Below are positions 45,494 through 54,375 of a DNA stretch of 64,000 nt, in pieces. Each line of letters opens with the position of its first letter. Position 1 is the first letter of the stretch. Below the pieces are notes generated by a model. That model was given only the letters and a program-made list of their open reading frames with translations. It was not told the DNA's origin and made no database searches. This DNA comes from Oscillospiraceae bacterium (GTDB taxonomy: Bacteria > Bacillota > Clostridia > Oscillospirales > Ruminococcaceae), in assembly GCA_017828975.1 (NCBI GenBank), contig JAGAJN010000020.1, positions 1 through 64,000 of the forward strand, read 5' to 3'. The translations under genes and the position numbers were made by a program.

Positions 45494-46339
45494 CTATTTA
45501 AGCGAACGCATAAGCTTCATATTTACAGCGTCGTAGAAGCTTCCGCCGTCAATTTCGATAAGCTTCAGGACACTTTCGGAGCGCATGATCTCAAGCTTGT
45601 CCGACTTATCAAAATGCACTTCCCGTGAACCGTCCACCGAGAAAAAAACGTCCTCCGAGGAATGTTCCACTTCAATGGTATTTGACGGGTCAATAAGCAT
45701 AGGCCTGGACCACAGCGAATGAGGACAAACCGAAGCAAACTCAATACAGGACAGCGTCGGTTCGATTATGGGACCTCCCGCCGAAAGTGCGTAAGCCGTT
45801 GAGCCGGTAGGTGTAGAAAAAACAACACCGTCCGACCGCATATTGCTGATAACTCTGCCGTTTATGGAAACGGTAAAGTCCGCGATACGTGAAAACATTC
45901 TTGCAGCGATAACATCGTTAAGTGCCGTAAAACGGTCGCTTTCTCCATTGTGATGATGGATAACATCTATCATCATACGCTCCTGAGTGGAATATTCTCC
46001 GCTGAAAAGACCTTCCAGCTTGTGAAGCTCGTCCCGCTCAACAGAAGCCATAAATCCAAGTCTTCCCGTGTTTATCCCCAGCAAGGGCTTGCCGTTTTTC
46101 GCCGCATATCCCGAGCATTTGAGGATAGTTCCGTCGCCGCCGATAGCGATGATAATATCGCACTCGGACGCAATTTCAGACATCTTCCCGATTTTCACAA
46201 AATCGGCAGACGAAAACTGTTCCCTGTGGCTTTCCCTTACAAATACCTCCGCCCCGTACCGATGAAGTATCTCAGCACAGGACAATGCACAGCTCAGAGC
46301 GTTTGATTTATCAAAATTCGGATACAGAGCAATCTTCAT
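45494..46339 (-). CDS. nadK: NAD kinase
   Basis: ATP-dependent phosphorylation of NAD to NADP, 281 residues. The nucleotide motif is IIAIGGDGTILK, followed by TALNDVIAAR and the conserved GVVFSTPTGSTAYALSAGGP. GGAAAGGAAG lies before the ATG. It stands between tlyA and argR, an arrangement common in Clostridia but not in Bacillus. Confidence 0.96.
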   Translation of the reverse strand: MKIALYPNFDKSNALSCALSCAEILHRYGAEVFVRESHREQFSSADFVKIGKMSEIASECDIIIAIGGDGTILKCSGYAAKNGKPLLGINTGRLGFMASVERDELHKLEGLFSGEYSTQERMMIDVIHHHNGESDRFTALNDVIAARMFSRIADFTVSINGRVISNMRSDGVVFSTPTGSTAYALSAGGPIIEPTLSCIEFASVCPHSLWSRPMLIDPSNTIEVEHSSEDVFFSVDGSREVHFDKSDKLEIMRSESVLKLIEIDGGSFYDAVNMKLMRSLK

Positions 46340-46363
46340 AATAAAGGCTTCCTTTCCGCAGCA

Positions 46364-47170
46364 TTAAGTGTTTTTCTTAGCCGAAAAAGCGATATTTGTT
46401 ACTTCCTTTATCTTTTCCTGAGAAAGCTGTTCGGAAGCTTCCGCCAACGGCATTTTTCTCAGATACAAAAGATACTCAATATTTCCGTCGCCGCCTGTTA
46501 TCGGTGAAGGTATTATCCCAACAGATGATAAACCGTCTTCCGCAGCCGAAACGGAAACCTGCTTTATCACCGAACAGTGCACCTTTTTATCCTTGACAAT
46601 ACCGTTTTTTCCGATATTTGACCGTCCTGCTTCAAACTGCGGCTTGATAAGCACTGTCGCATATTCACCGCTTAAAAGTTCGTATATCTTCGGAAATATC
46701 TGCGTTACGGAAATGAAGGAAACGTCCGCCGAAATAAAGCCGATGCTGTCCCCGAAGGAATCGGCAGATACGTCCTTGATGTTGGTTTTTTCCATATTGA
46801 CAACTCTGCTGTCTGACCGAAGCGTTTCATCAAGCTGACCGTGACCGACATCAACAGCGTAAACCTTTGCAGCATTATTTTTCAGCATACAATCGGTAAA
46901 TCCGCCTGTGGAAGCACCGATGTCCATGCAGACAAGACCGTCAAGCCTTATCTTAAACGCATTTATCGCCGCTTCAAGCTTCAGACCTCCCCTGCCGACA
47001 TAGGGAAGCTCTCCGCCCGTTATTTCCACCTTATCAGCCTCGCTTACATCAGCAGAAGCCTTTGTAACGATCTTGCCGTTTACGGTCACATTTCCGGACT
47101 TTACCATTTCCTTGGCACGTTCACGGCTTTTGATAAGTCCGTTTTCTACGGTAAATAAATCAAGACGCAA
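46364..47170 (-). CDS. tlyA: TlyA-family rRNA 2'-O-methyltransferase
   Basis: A 268-residue protein with an N-terminal S4 domain (ENGLIKSRERAKEMVKSGNVTVN) and an FtsJ-like Rossmann methyltransferase (SAM motif DIGASTGGFTDCML). The family methylates 16S and 23S rRNA riboses. The start is a TTG at 47168-47170, immediately after the dxs stop, with GAGGA inside dxs 7 bases upstream. The dxs-tlyA-argR-recN order is as in Bacillus, with nadK inserted. Confidence 0.92.
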   Translation of the reverse strand: MRLDLFTVENGLIKSRERAKEMVKSGNVTVNGKIVTKASADVSEADKVEITGGELPYVGRGGLKLEAAINAFKIRLDGLVCMDIGASTGGFTDCMLKNNAAKVYAVDVGHGQLDETLRSDSRVVNMEKTNIKDVSADSFGDSIGFISADVSFISVTQIFPKIYELLSGEYATVLIKPQFEAGRSNIGKNGIVKDKKVHCSVIKQVSVSAAEDGLSSVGIIPSPITGGDGNIEYLLYLRKMPLAEASEQLSQEKIKEVTNIAFSAKKNT

Positions 47171-49021
47171 TTAGCTATCCTCGCCTTCAAGTGTTTTTAT
47201 CATACCCTCCGTATCAAGTCCCAGCTTTGCAAGCGCTGATGAAACAGCCGCCTGTTTAACAAAGCCCTCGGCAGCAGCTATTTTTACGGGAACGCCGTAT
47301 TCCGAAAGCCGTGCAGCAAGCGACATTCCTATGCCGCCGTTTTTGATACCTTCCTCAAAGAATATGACCTTCTTATATTCCCTGCATATCTCAATGATTT
47401 CATCGCATATGGGAAATATTTTCGTAAGCTTCAGTATATCAAACCCACTGCTGCTTTCGTATGCTTTATAAAGATTGTCCCAGATACGTCCATAGGTCAC
47501 AGCAAGAACGCTGCTTCCTCTGCAAATATAAGTATAGCTGCAATTCAGGCTGCTCTTATCAAAATCAGAGGTATCATTTCCTCTCGGATAACGCACTGCA
47601 ACAGGTCCATCACAATTATATATCGCCTCGGATAAGCAAAGCCGCAGTTCCTCATAACAAGACGGAGAATAGATCGTCATTCCGGGTATGCAGGAGAGCA
47701 TCGGAACATCAAAGATACCCTGATGCGTTTCGCCGTCCTCACCGACAATTCCCGCCCTGTCAATGCCAAAAACAATATGCAGCGGCTCAATGGAGCAATC
47801 GTGAACGAGCTGATCGAAGGAACGCTGGATAAAGCTGGAATATACCGCAAAAACAGGTATCTTTCCCGAACGTGCAAGACCGCCCGAGAAGGTGACACCA
47901 TGCTGCTCGGCAATTCCCACATCAAAAAATCTGTCACCGTGCTCGGAAGCAAAATACTGCAGCCCCGTGCCGTATTTCATAGCCGCAGTTACCGCACATA
48001 TCCTGTCATCTTTTTTGGCTAACTCATTCAGATGCCTTCCAAATTCTGCGGAAAAGCTGTCCTCGGAAATAAAGTCGGGATCCTTGTTGACATAAGCCTT
48101 TACGGGAACGCCGTGAAATGCTCCGGGATTGTTTTCCGCAGGCTTGAAGCCCTTTCCTTTTACGGTATTAACATGTATAAAAACAGGCTTGTCAATGCGC
48201 TTTGCTATTTTTAGGACTTCCTCCAGCTCACGAATATTGTGTCCGTCCACAGGTCCGAGATAGGTAAATCCAAGCTCCTCAAACATTGTAGACTGATAGA
48301 CTATACCCTTCAGAAGCGACTTTGAACTGCGCATAATATTCTTGATAGACTTTCCGCCAACAGGAATAGCATCAAGCGCTTTTTCGACTTTTTTCTTTGC
48401 AGACAAATAGCTTGTATTTCCTCTGATCTTTGTAAGATATTTTGCCAGCGCACCCACATTTCTGGAAATTGACATATCGTTGTGATTGAGGATAACAATG
48501 AGCTTTGCCTTGCTTTTGCCTGCATTGTTAAGTCCCTCGTACGCAATTCCTCCCGTAAATGCGCCGTCGCCGATGACTGCAATTGCATGGTGAGTATCAT
48601 CGCCGTTGAGGTGCATCGCCTCTGCCATTCCCAGAGCGGCAGATATGGAAATACTGCTGTGTCCGCTGATAAATGCGTCGTGCTCCGATTCGGAAGGACG
48701 AGTAAATCCCGAAAGACCGTTTTCCTTCCTGAGCTCCGAAAATCTATCCAGACGTCCGGTAAGCAGCTTGTGAGTGTATGCCTGATGCCCCACATCAAAA
48801 ACAAATTTGTCCTTCGGCGAATCAAATACCCTGTGCATAGCAAGTATCAGCTCAACCGTTCCAAGATTTGACGAAAGATGACCGCCGTTTTTCATGACCG
48901 TCTTGATTATGGTTTTCCTGATGTCACGGCAAAGCTCATCACATTCGGAATAGGAAAGCTTTTTTACGTCGGAAGGAAGCGATTTCATATCAGAAAGCTT
49001 TACTTTTTTCTTGTCCATCAT
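47171..49021 (-). CDS. dxs: 1-deoxy-D-xylulose-5-phosphate synthase
   Basis: First enzyme of the MEP isoprenoid pathway, condensing pyruvate and glyceraldehyde 3-phosphate. 616 residues. The ThDP domain shows FDVGHQAYTHKLLTG and GDGAFTGGIAYEGLNNAG; pyrimidine and C-terminal transketolase-like domains follow (FDVGIAEQHGVTFSGGLA, GIDRAGIVGEDGETHQG, AVRYPRG). GAGGTAGG lies before the ATG. Lies near ispA in the same run, so the pathway is partly clustered. Confidence 0.96.
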   Translation of the reverse strand: MMDKKKVKLSDMKSLPSDVKKLSYSECDELCRDIRKTIIKTVMKNGGHLSSNLGTVELILAMHRVFDSPKDKFVFDVGHQAYTHKLLTGRLDRFSELRKENGLSGFTRPSESEHDAFISGHSSISISAALGMAEAMHLNGDDTHHAIAVIGDGAFTGGIAYEGLNNAGKSKAKLIVILNHNDMSISRNVGALAKYLTKIRGNTSYLSAKKKVEKALDAIPVGGKSIKNIMRSSKSLLKGIVYQSTMFEELGFTYLGPVDGHNIRELEEVLKIAKRIDKPVFIHVNTVKGKGFKPAENNPGAFHGVPVKAYVNKDPDFISEDSFSAEFGRHLNELAKKDDRICAVTAAMKYGTGLQYFASEHGDRFFDVGIAEQHGVTFSGGLARSGKIPVFAVYSSFIQRSFDQLVHDCSIEPLHIVFGIDRAGIVGEDGETHQGIFDVPMLSCIPGMTIYSPSCYEELRLCLSEAIYNCDGPVAVRYPRGNDTSDFDKSSLNCSYTYICRGSSVLAVTYGRIWDNLYKAYESSSGFDILKLTKIFPICDEIIEICREYKKVIFFEEGIKNGGIGMSLAARLSEYGVPVKIAAAEGFVKQAAVSSALAKLGLDTEGMIKTLEGEDS

Positions 49022-49025
49022 AATC

Positions 49026-49493
49026 CTACCTCGGCATTACCAAAGCAATAATAACACCCAGCACCGCACCGACAAAAACCTCCAGAGGATTGTGTCCCAG
49101 GAACTCTTTCAGTTCCTTTCTCTTCTTGCTGCTTTCTTCGCTTTCCGTATCAATAAGGTCCTTGAACTTAAAATCAAAAAGCCTGTTCATGCGGTTGATC
49201 TCCTGAGCATGAAGTCCCGCTGCCCTGCGTACTCCCATAGCATCATACATAACGATCATAGCAAGAATAAACGCCAAAGCAAACTCGGTAGACTCAACTC
49301 CGTTGTGGATCCCCGTTGCCACAAGCGCCGCAGTCACAAGAGAAGAATGTGAGCTTGGCATTCCTCCCGAGCCGACAAGTCTTTCTGCCTTAAAAGTATG
49401 GCGGGTAAAGGTGTAAAGCAAGGTCTTGATCACCTGAGCCGCTGCCCAGCCGACAACTCCGCTTGCAAGAACATAATTGTACGAAAATGCCAT
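49026..49493 (-). CDS. Divergent PAP2-family membrane protein (YuiD-like)
   Basis: A 155-residue integral membrane protein of the divergent PAP2 (DUF212) family, related to lipid phosphatases. It has the motif GGMPSSHSSLVTA near residue 43-55, YDAMGVRRAAGLHAQEIN and the C-terminal LGHNPLEVFVGAVLG. GAGGT lies before the ATG. Placed between ispA and dxs; a role in recycling polyprenyl phosphates would fit this context but is inference. Confidence 0.9.
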   Translation of the reverse strand: MAFSYNYVLASGVVGWAAAQVIKTLLYTFTRHTFKAERLVGSGGMPSSHSSLVTAALVATGIHNGVESTEFALAFILAMIVMYDAMGVRRAAGLHAQEINRMNRLFDFKFKDLIDTESEESSKKRKELKEFLGHNPLEVFVGAVLGVIIALVMPR

Positions 49494-49503
49494 TAAAATT
49501 ACC

Positions 49504-50409
49504 TCAATTCTTTCTATTAAGAAGATGCCTTGTCAGATCAACAAGAAAATCATTATCATCAAATGCTTCAAGAGCCTTCAATGCCTTTTCGGTGTATTCA
49601 GCCGCAGCGGCGCGGGCATCATCAAGACCATTCAGAGATACAAAAGTAGTTTTATGCTGCTTTTCATCGCTGCCCGCAGGCTTTCCGAGAGCTTCGGTGG
49701 TTTGTGTAACGTCCAGAATATCATCGGTTATCTGAAAAGCAATTCCCAGATTTTCCGCATATTCACAGGCAGCCGAACGCTTCTCCTTGTCAGCATTTGC
49801 CGAAATGCAGCCAACTTCACAAGCACATTTAAGCATCGCTCCGGTTTTCTTTGAATACATTTTCAAAAGTGATGAAACACTATCACAGCCGCCGTTTTCA
49901 AAGGAAAGGTCCAGCACCTGACCACCTATCATTCCGCCAATACCCGCATATTCCGCAAGTTTGCTTATGATCTCAGCCTTTTGTCCGTCCGACAGACATC
50001 TGCTGTTTGCCGCAGCTCCGAAAGCGTGAGTAAGCAGCGTATCTCCCGCCAGCAGACCGAACGCCTCACCAAATTTTTTGTGACAGGAGAGCCGTCCCCG
50101 ACGGTAATCATCATCGTCCATACAGGGAAGGTCGTCGTGTATAAGCGAATAGGTGTGTATCATCTCCACAGCCGCCGCCGCATCAACAGCGTTTTCGGGT
50201 AAGCCTCCGCATACACGGCAAAATTCCATCGCAAGTATGGGACGAATACGCTTTCCGCCCGATGAAAGCGACCACCAGACAGCATCTGCGCATCGTTCGG
50301 AAACAATACCCTCGCCGCCCGCCGAATGAAGCATTTCATTTATCTCGGAAAGCTTTCGGCTGATAAGCTCTGTGTACTCGCAAAAGCGAGCATTTGTCAG
50401 ATCGTTCAT
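49504..50409 (-). CDS. ispA: Polyprenyl (farnesyl/geranyl) diphosphate synthase
   Basis: Trans-prenyltransferase making geranyl/farnesyl diphosphate, about 301 residues. The first Asp-rich motif is IHDDLPCMDDDDYRRG and the second DDILDVTQ; GGKRIRPIL is near the N-terminus. The start is the ATG at 50409 just after the xseB stop, with GAGG 9 bases upstream. The other candidate at 50418 has no spacing from that site. Follows xseB, as in Bacillus. Confidence 0.95.
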   Translation of the reverse strand: MNDLTNARFCEYTELISRKLSEINEMLHSAGGEGIVSERCADAVWWSLSSGGKRIRPILAMEFCRVCGGLPENAVDAAAAVEMIHTYSLIHDDLPCMDDDDYRRGRLSCHKKFGEAFGLLAGDTLLTHAFGAAANSRCLSDGQKAEIISKLAEYAGIGGMIGGQVLDLSFENGGCDSVSSLLKMYSKKTGAMLKCACEVGCISANADKEKRSAACEYAENLGIAFQITDDILDVTQTTEALGKPAGSDEKQHKTTFVSLNGLDDARAAAAEYTEKALKALEAFDDNDFLVDLTRHLLNRKN

Positions 50410-50410
50410 A

Positions 50411-50614
50411 TCAGACATCCTCTGATTCGATCTCGCCCGTTTCGGGATTGATCCTGCTAAGCTTAAGCTTTGCACCGTCAAGCTGCTTCTTGCATTCTGC
50501 AGCAGCGGCAACGCCCTCCGTGTAAAGCTCTACCGCCTTTTCAAGGGGCAGATCACCATTTTCAAGCAATGCTATTATCTCATCAATTCTTTCGATAGAT
50601 TTTTCAAAAGACAT
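50411..50614 (-). CDS. xseB: Exodeoxyribonuclease VII small subunit
   Basis: A 67-residue helical subunit of exonuclease VII (FEKSIERIDEIIALLENGDLPLEKAVELYTEG). AAAGGAG lies 10 bases before the ATG. It sits between xseA and ispA, 27 bases after xseA and 1 base before the ispA start. Confidence 0.94.
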   Translation of the reverse strand: MSFEKSIERIDEIIALLENGDLPLEKAVELYTEGVAAAAECKKQLDGAKLKLSRINPETGEIESEDV

Positions 50615-50641
50615 CCTGCTACAACTCCTTTAAACTTCCGA

Positions 50642-51838
50642 TTATGTGTTATTTTCAATGATCTCGGCATTAACAAAACCATCTGAAAATCTAATTTTTA
50701 TACGTCCGCAGTCAGCATCTGCACTGCTTTTTATCATTTTTCCGTTTTCGGAATAAACAAGAGCATATCCCTTTGACATAATTTTCAGTGGACTTACCAG
50801 TTCCAGCCGTTCTGCAGCTCGTGCCAGCCTGTTTTCATATCTTCCGAAGCAGCGTTCGGAAGCAGCCGCTAAACGTTTTTCGGTCAGCGACAGTATCTTT
50901 TCGTTCTTTTCCAGAACCGCATATGGTGAATGCGCTGCCAGCGTCCTAAGACGCTTGTCCGTTTCGTTATATAGCCTGTCTAGATAATCGGAAAAAGCTT
51001 CGGAAAGTTTTCTTTTATATCCATCGGCAGCAGCCCTCAGAACTGAAATATCGGGAACAGCAAGCTCTGCCGCAGCCGATGGCGTAGGCGCTCTTAAATC
51101 GGAAACGAAGTCGATAATGGTAGTATCCGTTTCGTGTCCCACTGCGGAAATAACTGGAGTTTCACATTCGTAAACAGTCCGTGCTATCTTCTCGGAATTA
51201 AAGCAGAAAAGGTCCTCGGCAGAACCTCCGCCCCTGCCCACAATAATTAGATCAAGCCCGCAGCAGTCGGCGTATTTCAAAGCCTTGCTTACCGACTCGG
51301 GAGCAGTATCGCCCTGAACCGCAGCACCGAAAACCGTCACCTCGGCAATAGGATAACGCCTTGAAATAATATTCAGCATATCCTGCAGCGCAGCCGCACC
51401 GAAGGACGTAACAATACCGATTTTTTTAGGATACGCAGGCAGCTGCTTTTTGTGGGCTTCATCAAAAAGTCCTTCCTTCATAAGCTTGTCCTTCAGCTGT
51501 TCAAAGGCAACAAAAAGCGCACCTGCACCATCGGGTTGAATATCGGTAACATAAAGCTGATAAACTCCGTCACGCTCAAAGACCTGTACGCTGCCCAATA
51601 CCGTTACGGACATTCCGTTTTCGGGCATAAATTTCAGCCTTGACGCAAAGCTGTTGAACATTACAGCCTTCACAGCTGCGTCCTTATCTTTCAAAGTAAA
51701 ATAGAAATGCCCGGTCTTATAATGATTTGTAAAACCCGATATTTCTCCTCTTACAAGAATACCTCGCAGCTTAATGTCCTCTTTAAGCTTAAAGGAAATA
51801 TATCTGTTAAGCTGAGAAACAGTTAGAATACTGCTCAT
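50642..51838 (-). CDS. xseA: Exodeoxyribonuclease VII large subunit
   Basis: Catalytic subunit of exonuclease VII, which degrades single-stranded DNA to oligonucleotides. About 398 residues. The N-terminal OB domain (ISGFTNHYKTGHFYFTLKDK) precedes the catalytic core (KIGIVTSFGAAALQDM, GRGGGSAEDLFCFN, AVGHETDTTIIDFVSD) and a coiled-coil arm. The start is the ATG at 51838, which overlaps the Kae1-like gene's stop (ATGA); a longer in-frame reading through that gene is spurious. Confidence 0.95.
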   Translation of the reverse strand: MSSILTVSQLNRYISFKLKEDIKLRGILVRGEISGFTNHYKTGHFYFTLKDKDAAVKAVMFNSFASRLKFMPENGMSVTVLGSVQVFERDGVYQLYVTDIQPDGAGALFVAFEQLKDKLMKEGLFDEAHKKQLPAYPKKIGIVTSFGAAALQDMLNIISRRYPIAEVTVFGAAVQGDTAPESVSKALKYADCCGLDLIIVGRGGGSAEDLFCFNSEKIARTVYECETPVISAVGHETDTTIIDFVSDLRAPTPSAAAELAVPDISVLRAAADGYKRKLSEAFSDYLDRLYNETDKRLRTLAAHSPYAVLEKNEKILSLTEKRLAAASERCFGRYENRLARAAERLELVSPLKIMSKGYALVYSENGKMIKSSADADCGRIKIRFSDGFVNAEIIENNT

Positions 51839-52785
51839 TTCACAGCACCGCCTTTCATGGATAATGCGGCATATACAGCCGTTCCCGCCGCATTGTCGCA
51901 GGAAAATTCGGGAGCGGCAAATGAAGCGTTGAAGCGACATTCCAGCCTATTGCGTATTATTTTATTTGACATAACGCCGCCTGCATATACAACGTCCTCA
52001 CAGGGATTTTCCAAAAGCGCATATTCTGTCATAGCCTCGACAGCCGACAGAACGCTCTCCAGACAAAACCTTGCTATGTCCTCCGCAGGCTCACCGTTTT
52101 CAAGCATTTTTGCGCACTTATTCTCCACTCCCGAAAGAGAACAGCAGCCGTCCCGAAGCTTTGATTTTATTTTATATGTACGCTTGCTTTTCTCAGCCAG
52201 CTTTTCAAGCTCAGAACCGCAGGGAAACCTGAGTCCCAGCATAACTCCGCATCTGTCCACAGCCTGTCCCGCCTTCAGATCGAGAGATGACGACAGTTCG
52301 GTAATGCGGATAATGCTTTCGGCATCGGGCTCACAAAGCAGACAATCGGTAGTTCCCCCGCTGACATGAAATGCAATGAACTTTTTACCGATAAGGTCAA
52401 ATCGTCCCGCAGAAAAAAGTGCCGCAAGAATATGTCCCGTCTGATGAGAAGTCCTGTAAACGGGTATGTTCATCACTGCCGACAGCGACTCAGCAAGTCC
52501 CGTTCCGCAGAGAAAACAGGGCATATAAGAACACTCCGCATTTCTGGGCTTTTCGGAAACGCCTATACCGCATATCTCAGGCTTGTCCGCTTCCGAAAAC
52601 AGTTCCCCGATGATCTTCGGCAGCTGGACCGTGTGATGGAAAACAGCATCGCTCTGCCGCAGTCCCTTTTCACCGGGTTTTACGGGCAGCAGCATTTTCT
52701 TCTGAATTATCTGTCCATTATCCGGAAAATACAAAGCCGCAGAAGTCGTATAGTTGCTGGTATCTATTCCGAGAAAGCACCTCAT
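51835..52785 (-). CDS. Kae1/TsaD-like domain protein (TsaD paralogue)
   Basis: A 316-residue ASKHA-fold protein of the Kae1/TsaD/YeaZ group. It begins FLGIDTSNYTTSAALY, has the metal-binding HxxxH in TSHQTGHILAAL and the ATP-binding motifs HVSGGTTDCLL and VYAGGVMSNK. It is diverged from a canonical TsaD, which begins with a SSCDET-type motif and is longer. In related Clostridia a protein like this sits beside xseA, so it seems an independent lineage. Target is unknown. Overlaps nusB and xseA by 4 bases each, so it is tightly coupled to both. Confidence 0.85.
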   Translation of the reverse strand: MRCFLGIDTSNYTTSAALYFPDNGQIIQKKMLLPVKPGEKGLRQSDAVFHHTVQLPKIIGELFSEADKPEICGIGVSEKPRNAECSYMPCFLCGTGLAESLSAVMNIPVYRTSHQTGHILAALFSAGRFDLIGKKFIAFHVSGGTTDCLLCEPDAESIIRITELSSSLDLKAGQAVDRCGVMLGLRFPCGSELEKLAEKSKRTYKIKSKLRDGCCSLSGVENKCAKMLENGEPAEDIARFCLESVLSAVEAMTEYALLENPCEDVVYAGGVMSNKIIRNRLECRFNASFAAPEFSCDNAAGTAVYAALSMKGGAVK

Positions 52786-53225
52786 TCGCTCTTTTCCTTC
52801 TTGGCAAGATCGCTCGAAAATGTACCGAGAACGCCGTTAATAAACTGAACATCGGGCTCCATAGCAAATTTTTTCGCAAGCAGTACGGCTTCGTTAATTG
52901 CAGCATTAACAGGCACAAGATCGTTGTAAAGGCTTTCATAGATAGCGATCTCAAGAATAGCAACAGATGCCTTTGGTATTCTGCCGAACTGCCTTTTATC
53001 GCTGTAACCTTCGATGATCCTATCAAGCTCGTCCTTCTTTTCCCATACGCCCTTGAAAATATCCTCGGCATCTGCGAAAATAACGGTGCTATCCTTGTCA
53101 CTTTCTCCGAAATCGAAAAGCTCGGATTCCAGTGCAGCACTTATTATCTCCTCAGGGTCCTCATTTCTGAATGAATTCTCAAAAAGCAGGATAAAAGCCG
53201 CTTCTCTTGATTTTCTTCTTTTCAT
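52782..53225 (-). CDS. nusB: Transcription antitermination factor NusB
   Basis: Part of the rRNA antitermination complex, about 147 residues. It starts KRRKSREAAFILLFENSF and ends with the conserved LVPVNAAINEAVLLAKKFA...FINGVLG region. The ATG at 53225 has AAAGGAG 9 bases upstream; a longer in-frame version adds an unlike sequence. Downstream of asp23, as in Bacillus (yqhY-nusB). Confidence 0.94.
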   Translation of the reverse strand: MKRRKSREAAFILLFENSFRNEDPEEIISAALESELFDFGESDKDSTVIFADAEDIFKGVWEKKDELDRIIEGYSDKRQFGRIPKASVAILEIAIYESLYNDLVPVNAAINEAVLLAKKFAMEPDVQFINGVLGTFSSDLAKKEKSE

Positions 53226-53295
53226 GTTTTGCTTCTCCTTTATATTAAAAATCCTTTTGACAGCGCAAAGCAAGCCCTCTGAAAAGAGCCTGCTG

Positions 53296-53658
53296 TTATG
53301 CAATATCGGGAAATACTACATCCTCGACGTAAACATTCACCTTTGACACAGTGATCCCCGTCATATCCTGAACATCCTGCTTGACTTTGTTCTGAACAGA
53401 ATCAGCACATTTCTTGACCTTTGTACCCGCCTTGACAATTATGCCAATGGATATTTCAAGTACACCGTCATTAAATCTCACCTTGATGTTCTCGGAACGC
53501 TTGTCTGCAACTATAAGATGCTTGAGGGTTCTTCCCTTGGTGCTGACAGCCGCAACTCCATCTATTTCCTTTGCTGCGGTAGCGGCAATTCCTGAAACTA
53601 CGTCTGCCGATACTCTGAGAGTATTCTCCGCAGACTCGTTCAGATTTTCTCTGCTCAT
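53296..53658 (-). CDS. Asp23/Gls24 (YqhY-like) envelope-stress family protein
   Basis: A 120-residue Asp23/Gls24 family protein (VSADVVSGIAATAAKEIDGVAAV, ISIGIIVKAGTKVKKCADSVQ). In Bacillus the homologue YqhY lies between accBC and nusB and affects fatty-acid synthesis. Here accBC are absent. The ATG at 53658 has AAAGGAG 9 bases upstream. A GC-rich hairpin ends just before that site, and a promoter lies about 150 bases upstream, so the gene can be expressed independently of the sporulation operon. Confidence 0.9.
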   Translation of the reverse strand: MSRENLNESAENTLRVSADVVSGIAATAAKEIDGVAAVSTKGRTLKHLIVADKRSENIKVRFNDGVLEISIGIIVKAGTKVKKCADSVQNKVKQDVQDMTGITVSKVNVYVEDVVFPDIA

Positions 53659-53677
53659 TTTTATCGACTCCTTTAGC

Positions 53678-53703
53678 ACGGCACCGCTGTTGCGCGGCGC
53701 CGT
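53678..53703 (-). other. GC-rich hairpin just upstream of the asp23 ribosome site
   Basis: On the minus strand ACGGCGCCGC pairs with GCGGTGCCGT (one G-U pair, 6-base loop). It ends 3 bases from the AAAGGAG of asp23, with no T-run. Candidate mRNA-stability or translation-control element. Confidence 0.5.
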
Positions 53704-53806
53704 CCTCATTAAAGAATTTCGCAGTATTCTGTAATTATCTGGCGGATTATTTTCAAAAGCATTTCCAAATCCGCCGATTTTACAGGTCAAAGATACATAT
53801 ATAGTT

Positions 53807-53835
53807 ATTATACCACAAAATTCTGATTTGCACAA
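53807..53835 (-). promoter_or_regulatory. Promoter for asp23-nusB and downstream housekeeping genes
   Basis: On the minus strand TTGTGC (53830-53835), a 17-base spacer and TATAAT (53807-53812), with TGG before it (extended -10). The -35 starts directly after the spoIIIAH stop, so the vegetative operon does not depend on the sporulation promoter. Confidence 0.75.
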
Positions 53836-54357
53836 CTACTTTACCTCAAAAATTCTAATATTTTCTGAAGTTACCGAAGCTTCCTCCACAACAATGTCTT
53901 TTATCTGCGCAGCTTCCGAGGGAACAAGTCCGTCAGACTTAACAACAACGCTTGCGGTTGTGCCGTCCAGATATACCACACAGTCCTCAAAGCCCTGTGC
54001 CTTTATGAGAGATTCTACCTTGCTTTCGCTTTCCACCAGTTTGGACAAAGATACCGCCTCAACGGTCTTGGAGGCTGCTTCTTCATCGGTAAGGTCGCCT
54101 CCGCCCATTATGGCTTTAAGTGTCTGAACAGCTTCGTCCCTTGAAGTCATTCTTGTAAGACGTGCTTGTGCAAAGTAGTCATTTTCGCCGTCTGAGCTTA
54201 CAAATTCCGCATCGCCGTAATTTGCAGAGCTTTCCAGAGCCAGCTCATCGCCCGCAGATGCAAATGCGTAATTCATATAAACTGCCAGACCGAGGATAAG
54301 CGAAAGGCAGGCAAGAATAATATGTTTTTTTCCGATAATAAGATTGAGCTTTTTCAT
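53836..54357 (-). CDS. spoIIIAH: Stage III sporulation protein AH
   Basis: Mother-cell protein that docks with forespore SpoIIQ in the channel linking the two cells. 173 residues, with an N-terminal membrane anchor (about 8-30, KHIILACLSLILGLAVYM) and a YscJ/FliF-like ring domain near the C-terminus (VESLIKAQGFEDCVVYLDG, ASVVVKSDGLV). AAGGAG lies before the ATG. Last gene of the spoIIIA operon. Confidence 0.92.
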   Translation of the reverse strand: MKKLNLIIGKKHIILACLSLILGLAVYMNYAFASAGDELALESSANYGDAEFVSSDGENDYFAQARLTRMTSRDEAVQTLKAIMGGGDLTDEEAASKTVEAVSLSKLVESESKVESLIKAQGFEDCVVYLDGTTASVVVKSDGLVPSEAAQIKDIVVEEASVTSENIRIFEVK

Positions 54358-54375
54358 ACTGAGATCTCTCCTTGT

